Source: Myxococcota bacterium (GTDB taxonomy: Bacteria > Myxococcota_C > UBA6777). Taken from it: a stretch of DNA of 7,946 nucleotides. Numbering within the stretch: position 1 is the first letter of the stretch; each line of letters opens with the position of its first letter. Positions 4,608-7,946 of the stretch are shown piece after piece. The stretch spans positions 1 through 7,946 of the forward strand of contig JAKLKB010000192.1 in assembly GCA_023150835.1 (NCBI GenBank), written 5' to 3'. Under the pieces are notes generated by a model, which worked only from the letters and a program-made list of their open reading frames with translations, was not told the origin of the DNA and made no database searches. A program made the position numbers and the translations under genes.

Positions 4608-6209
4608 TTACGGACATGCTGGGGAACAGATGTTTGGGGTGCCGACGGTTTTGTTTATTCCCCCCAAGAGCGAGGAGAAGTCTGCCTCTACGGTATTCCC
4701 GCTCCCGCCGACGAGGCTGGCTCGCTTCGTGGTTTTGTTTCTCACGCCGCTGCCAATCCAAGAGAGAACACCCGCTGCTTCGTTGCCGTCTGTGCCGATC
4801 GTGCATTTCGTGTAGTTCGTTTGGCCTTGGCAGGCAAGATCACCGCCTCCGCTGATGCTTGAAAGTAGAGCGGATGTTTTGTTGCTTCCGCCGCCGCTGA
4901 TGCTTGAAAGCGGCGCCGTCACAGTCGTTTGATTTCCGAACCCCCCTGAGATGCTGGAATTCGCACCGTCTGCATAATTGAATAGCCCACCCGAAACCGA
5001 AGCTCCGACCCCTTTTGCACGATTGCCTCCCCCCCCGCTTACTACCGCATATCCGCCACTTGCGATGTTTCCCACCGATGCGTCCTGTCCTCCGCCGCCT
5101 GATACAGTCGAATGATTTCCGATAGCTTTGTTGTTTTTTCCTCCACAGATTGTTGCATATTTACCTATATTTGTAGTACTTTCTGGCTCTGCTGTATTGG
5201 ATTCCCCGCCCAAAATACTTGCGCTCTCGCTGGTTGCTTTGTTGCGAGCCCCCCCTGATACGTGGGCGTAGGGTCCGAGCGCTTGGTTCTCTGTGCCACC
5301 GCTGACGGTGGCGTAGTCTTGACCTGCTGTATTCGCCTTTCCGCCGGTCACACTGGCGAACGTGTTTGGAGTCCGATTCTCTGCGCCACCTGTGATGCTT
5401 GACCACCTTCCAGAGGCTGCGTTGTACTTGCCTCCGCTGATGCTTGCATAGTCGCCTGACGCGCTATTGCCTTCTCCACCGCTGACGCTCGCATAAGGGT
5501 TTGTTGCCTTATTGCCAAGGCCGCCGCTAACGCTCGCATATTCCCCGCTTATCGTGCTGTCCTTTCCGACAACAAGGCCGCTGTGACTCTCGTAAGCGTG
5601 GCCGTCCCCAACGATCAGGTTGTTGGAACCGTTGCGCTTCGTTGCGATGACTGTGCCTTGAGCGTCTTTTCGTGGATGGTTGTAGCCGACGAGTAGGTTG
5701 CCTTTTCCTTCGGGATAACTCGGTTCTTCCACCTTATTTTTGTCGTCAACGATCTGTACGTTGATGCCCGATATCACGAGCGTTTGGGTTTTTGTTCCAT
5801 CAGTATGGGTCTTTTCTTTGAAAGAGAGATATTGCGCAAGTTTTTGTAAGACATCAGGGATTGAACCTGTGCCATCTTTTCCAGCGGGACCTTGCGGACC
5901 AGCGGGGCCTTGCGGGCCAGCGGGGCCAGCGGGGCCAGCGGGGCCAGCAGAGCCTTGCGAGCCTTGCGTTCCATTTTCTCCGTTGATTCCTGCTGTGCCT
6001 TGGGGGCCCGGGTCACCTTTGGGACCTTTGCAAACCGAAAGATCGCCGTTTGGGGCGCACCATTCGCCCGCTTTGCACGACGTCCCATCTGCGCACACAC
6101 CATCCGACGGACACAGCACGCACGTCGGCTTGAAGGTCAACACCGAACATCCGCAAAACAACAACACACATAACACCATCACTTGTAAGAAAGCCATCTT
6201 TGTCTTCAT
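4608..6209 (-). CDS. Lipoprotein with collagen-like stalk and beta-roll head repeats
   Basis: A 533-residue, probably surface-exposed protein. Residues 1-20 form a lipoprotein-type signal peptide; the box FCGC is non-standard, with lipidation proposed at Cys21. Residues 21-61 are Cys-rich (30, 33, 39, 45, 51, 60). Residues 62-115 are 18 uninterrupted Gly-X-Y triplets, mostly GPA/GPQ, a collagen-like stalk that implies a trimer. Residues 116-165 (LQKLAQYLSF ... VISGINVQIV) are a linker. Residues about 195-523 hold about 18 copies of a 15-residue repeat with consensus YASVSGG-xxN-xAxG, resembling YadA-like head or beta-roll repeats. A few copies carry insertions (near 340-350, 372-386 and 458-480). 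The C-terminus (CSPACP) has no YadA-type membrane anchor. The start has AAGGAG (complement of 6219-6224) nine bases away. It lies 52 bases downstream of the Sel1 gene, likely the same transcript. An adhesin or surface-layer role is inferred. Confidence 0.88.
   Translation of the reverse strand: MKTKMAFLQVMVLCVLLFCGCSVLTFKPTCVLCPSDGVCADGTSCKAGEWCAPNGDLSVCKGPKGDPGPQGTAGINGENGTQGSQGSAGPAGPAGPAGPQGPAGPQGPAGKDGTGSIPDVLQKLAQYLSFKEKTHTDGTKTQTLVISGINVQIVDDKNKVEEPSYPEGKGNLLVGYNHPRKDAQGTVIATKRNGSNNLIVGDGHAYESHSGLVVGKDSTISGEYASVSGGLGNKATNPYASVSGGEGNSASGDYASISGGKYNAASGRWSSITGGAENRTPNTFASVTGGKANTAGQDYATVSGGTENQALGPYAHVSGGARNKATSESASILGGESNTAEPESTTNIGKYATICGGKNNKAIGNHSTVSGGGGQDASVGNIASGGYAVVSGGGGNRAKGVGASVSGGLFNYADGANSSISGGFGNQTTVTAPLSSISGGGSNKTSALLSSISGGGDLACQGQTNYTKCTIGTDGNEAAGVLSWIGSGVRNKTTKRASLVGGSGNTVEADFSSLLGGINKTVGTPNICSPACP
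5885..5950 (-). repeat. 9-bp tandem repeats encoding collagen triplets
   Basis: On the plus strand GGGGCCAGC and close variants recur head to tail, with the most uniform stretch around 5917-5950. Read on the minus strand they encode GPA/GPQ triplets. Gains or losses of whole 9-bp units would stay in frame, so stalk length could vary between strains without inactivating the gene. Confidence 0.75.
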
Positions 6210-6261
6210 TTGAACAGTCTCCTTGTTATGGGATCCCTTTCGATCCGAGTGATTTGCTGTA

Positions 6262-7794
6262 CTATTTCTCTGGCTGAAAACGAAAAGATATCCGCAAGTC
6301 TATCTCTTCGGTGGATGGAGAAAATTTCTTGTGTATGATTTTTTGTTTGATACAGTCTTGTAATCCTTGATGTTTCAGTTCATCCTTTACGAAGCGGATG
6401 ACGGTGACTTGGCCTGACGGTGCGATACGTAAATTCACCTCGATTTCCCCTCGGAGCGTTGGTTTGTGTTGGAGTGCGCGTTCGTAACACTGCCTGAGAC
6501 TGTCCACAGATTTTAGCTCGATCTCACTTGCCCATTTTAAAGAGCACCCCAAAGCACCGCGTAACGTGCAAGCCGCGTCAAAAAACGAAACTGCCTTAGA
6601 GATATCTTTTTCCCTTCCGATCCCTTTCTGGTAAAAAATACCAACGCTCATGCAAGCATTGGCGTGGCTGAGTTTGCAGGCGTGTTGGTAAGCCTCGAAA
6701 GCGCGCTGCGGAAATTGCTGCGCCACATAAATATCCCCCATCACAGCACAAGCATCTGCGCTGTTGTGTTCGCAACCTTTCTTTGCGTAGGTGAGCGCAC
6801 GAGGAAGATCGCGCTTTACCCCAGCCAAGTTGTGGATATAGAATACGCTTGCATGAGTACATCCCGAACTATGGTTGTGTTGGCAGGCTTTGTCGTAGTA
6901 ATATAAAGCTTTTTTCTGGTCGCGTGTTCCACCCAGCCCTCGGTTAAACATATTGCCTAGGTAGAAGCAAGATTTCGCGAAAACGCCGTAGCTATCGCAA
7001 CCTGCACGAAAAAAGTCCCGCGCTTTTGTGATGTTTTCTGATGTTTGGGGGGAACTATTGAGAAAAAGCAACCCGACTGCACGACATGCTTTCCCAACGC
7101 CAGAAGAACACGCAAATTGTAATAATTGCTGGGCTTTTTCCTTATCTGGAGGTACCCACTTGCCCTCGATATAAAAACTCGCGTACTGGTAACATGCTCC
7201 GGCTGCGTTGGATTTTTGAATCGGCGAGTAGATCTGCGATCGCATGGCGAGGTGGCAACCTTTTCGTACGTTGGACAAGGCGGCCTTAAAATCTCCTCCG
7301 TTGATCTGAGCAACGCCGAGGAGCGCACAACCCGTAGCGCTTTGGAGGTCGCAACTACGCTGTAACAAACCAATGGCTTGCAAAGGCGTTGATTGAACAG
7401 CCACCAAAGCACACGCATAGCCATACCCCAAATCGCAGGATTTTTTTAATTGCTCATGGGATTGGGTCGGTTTGTTTTCGTAGAGAAGGTCACCCATGAG
7501 GAAGCAGCCTCTTCCAGAACCGTGCTTGCAGGCTTTACGGGCGTATAGAATCGAATGCGGTGTGTTTTTTTTGACCGACTTTCCGTAGTGTAAGCGCGCA
7601 GCCATCTCGGCGCAGGCATCCGCATCTTTGGCCTCACAAGCATCGCGAAGGGTTTGCGTGGTAGCGCTGGAAATTTGCTGTTTCCGAAGCACAGGTACAC
7701 ACGCCACACACAGCCACACCACGACGCTCGACGTCAAACATAACAGCAGAGAGTTCCGTTGCTTTGGTTCTTTGACTTTGTCGCAAACGCTCAT
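6262..7794 (-). CDS. Sel1-repeat lipoprotein with AgmX/PglI-like C-terminal domain
   Basis: A 510-residue protein. The start chosen is ATG at 7794: it has AGGAG eight bases upstream and directly precedes the signal peptide. A start at 7887 would add 31 residues in front of that signal without support. Residues 1-31 are a signal peptide with hydrophobic core 16-31; the box LCVAC (Cys32) is a plausible but atypical lipobox. Residues about 45-425 are some ten Sel1-like helical repeats of the form KKAC..G...GC..LG..Y, with paired cysteines about 11-13 residues apart, as in the disulfide-braced Hcp proteins of Helicobacter. Residues about 446-508 (LRGEIEVNLRIAPSGQVTVIRF ... LQDCIKQKI ... FSP ... 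IDLRISFRF) match the AgmX/PglI C-terminal, TonB-C-like fold common in Myxococcota. The solenoid probably binds proteins or peptidoglycan in the periplasm. It is the first gene of a probable two-gene unit. Confidence 0.87.
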   Translation of the reverse strand: MSVCDKVKEPKQRNSLLLCLTSSVVVWLCVACVPVLRKQQISSATTQTLRDACEAKDADACAEMAARLHYGKSVKKNTPHSILYARKACKHGSGRGCFLMGDLLYENKPTQSHEQLKKSCDLGYGYACALVAVQSTPLQAIGLLQRSCDLQSATGCALLGVAQINGGDFKAALSNVRKGCHLAMRSQIYSPIQKSNAAGACYQYASFYIEGKWVPPDKEKAQQLLQFACSSGVGKACRAVGLLFLNSSPQTSENITKARDFFRAGCDSYGVFAKSCFYLGNMFNRGLGGTRDQKKALYYYDKACQHNHSSGCTHASVFYIHNLAGVKRDLPRALTYAKKGCEHNSADACAVMGDIYVAQQFPQRAFEAYQHACKLSHANACMSVGIFYQKGIGREKDISKAVSFFDAACTLRGALGCSLKWASEIELKSVDSLRQCYERALQHKPTLRGEIEVNLRIAPSGQVTVIRFVKDELKHQGLQDCIKQKIIHKKFSPSTEEIDLRISFRFQPEK

Positions 7795-7802
7795 CTCATG
7801 GA

Positions 7803-7807
7803 CTCCT
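7803..7807 (-). promoter_or_regulatory. Ribosome binding site that fixes the Sel1 gene start
   Basis: AGGAG on the minus strand lies eight bases before ATG 7794. The ATG at 7799 runs into a stop after two codons, and the in-frame ATG at 7887 has no comparable site placed before it. This supports the shorter protein. Confidence 0.75.
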
Positions 7808-7903
7808 AAGTAAGTATCACTAAGTTTCTTCAACTTTCGCGCCCGAAGAACGGGTTCGTTCAAAAAAGATGGCGATGAAGAGGTCACCGACGCAACAGAT
7901 CGA

Positions 7904-7929
7904 GGGCAGGCACGGGGGCCTGCCCCTAC
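7904..7929 (-). repeat. REP-like hairpin with GTAG foot (copy 3)
   Basis: GGGCAGGC (7904-7911) pairs with GCCTGCCC (7918-7925) around a six-base loop, followed by CTAC (7926-7929). Stem length, loop length and foot are identical in design to the copy at 3123-3148, with near-identical arms and the same orientation. It lies about 110 bases upstream of the Sel1 gene. Confidence 0.7.
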
Positions 7930-7946
7930 GAAACACCGTGTGATTT

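Noticed and set aside
4640-5540. Regular spacing of similar short motifs resembling a CRISPR array
   Set aside because: The roughly 45-base period is the codon-level trace of the 15-residue protein repeat; the units are degenerate and there are no spacers between constant repeats.
5740-6213. Plus-strand reading frame with its own Gly-Pro-Ala-rich stretch opposite the collagen gene
   Set aside because: The GGGGCCAGC repeat encodes Gly/Pro/Ala on both strands, so this is a mirror of the real gene. It has no signal, no ribosome binding site and no domain, while the minus-strand frame has all of these.
7795-7887. Upstream start for the Sel1 protein
   Set aside because: The 31 extra residues would precede a clear signal peptide, and the ribosome binding site at 7803-7807 fits the ATG at 7794.

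Overview
The window carries five protein-coding genes, all predicted to act at or outside the inner membrane, separated by short spacers rich in hairpins and small repeats. The gene content suggests a Myxococcota-like (former deltaproteobacterial) genome, probably Gram-negative: small Cys-rich lipoproteins, a PEGA-domain protein, a HEAT-cyclophilin fusion, a disulfide-rich Sel1 protein ending in an AgmX/PglI-like (TonB-C-like) domain, and a lipoprotein with a collagen-like stalk and SGG-type beta-roll repeats. This assignment is inferred from protein style only. No rRNA, tRNA, transposase, integrase, CRISPR array or phage gene is visible.

Layout. Bases 1-184 are intergenic and hold two GC-rich hairpins. 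A small Cys-rich lipoprotein (185-550, minus) is divergent from a periplasmic HEAT-repeat/cyclophilin protein (782-2773, plus), with a 231-base spacer containing a 10-bp palindrome. Bases 2774-3187 form a gene-free convergent region. It starts with a degenerate tandem duplication of the 3' end of the cyclophilin gene and continues with hairpins. Three minus-strand genes follow. In order of transcription they are a Sel1-repeat lipoprotein (7794-6262), a collagen-stalk/beta-roll lipoprotein (6209-4608, only 52 bases downstream, probably co-transcribed), and a PEGA-domain membrane protein (4351-3188), which is separated from the second by a MITE-like element.

How it may work together. The Sel1 and collagen/beta-roll genes look like a cell-envelope pair: a disulfide-braced solenoid that may bind partners, plus an N-terminally lipid-anchored filamentous protein. 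The HEAT-cyclophilin would be a periplasmic folding factor with a protein-binding scaffold. No pathway can be assigned with confidence.

The most interesting signals outside the genes are three same-orientation hairpins that all end in CTAC (GTAG at the 5' foot on the minus strand), the hallmark of REP elements mobilised by RAYT transposases. One lies inside a 116-bp element with terminal inverted repeats and an apparent 6-bp target duplication. I see no convincing complete new defence or mobile system here. The best candidate for something under-described is the N-terminally lipidated collagen/beta-roll protein with its Sel1 partner.
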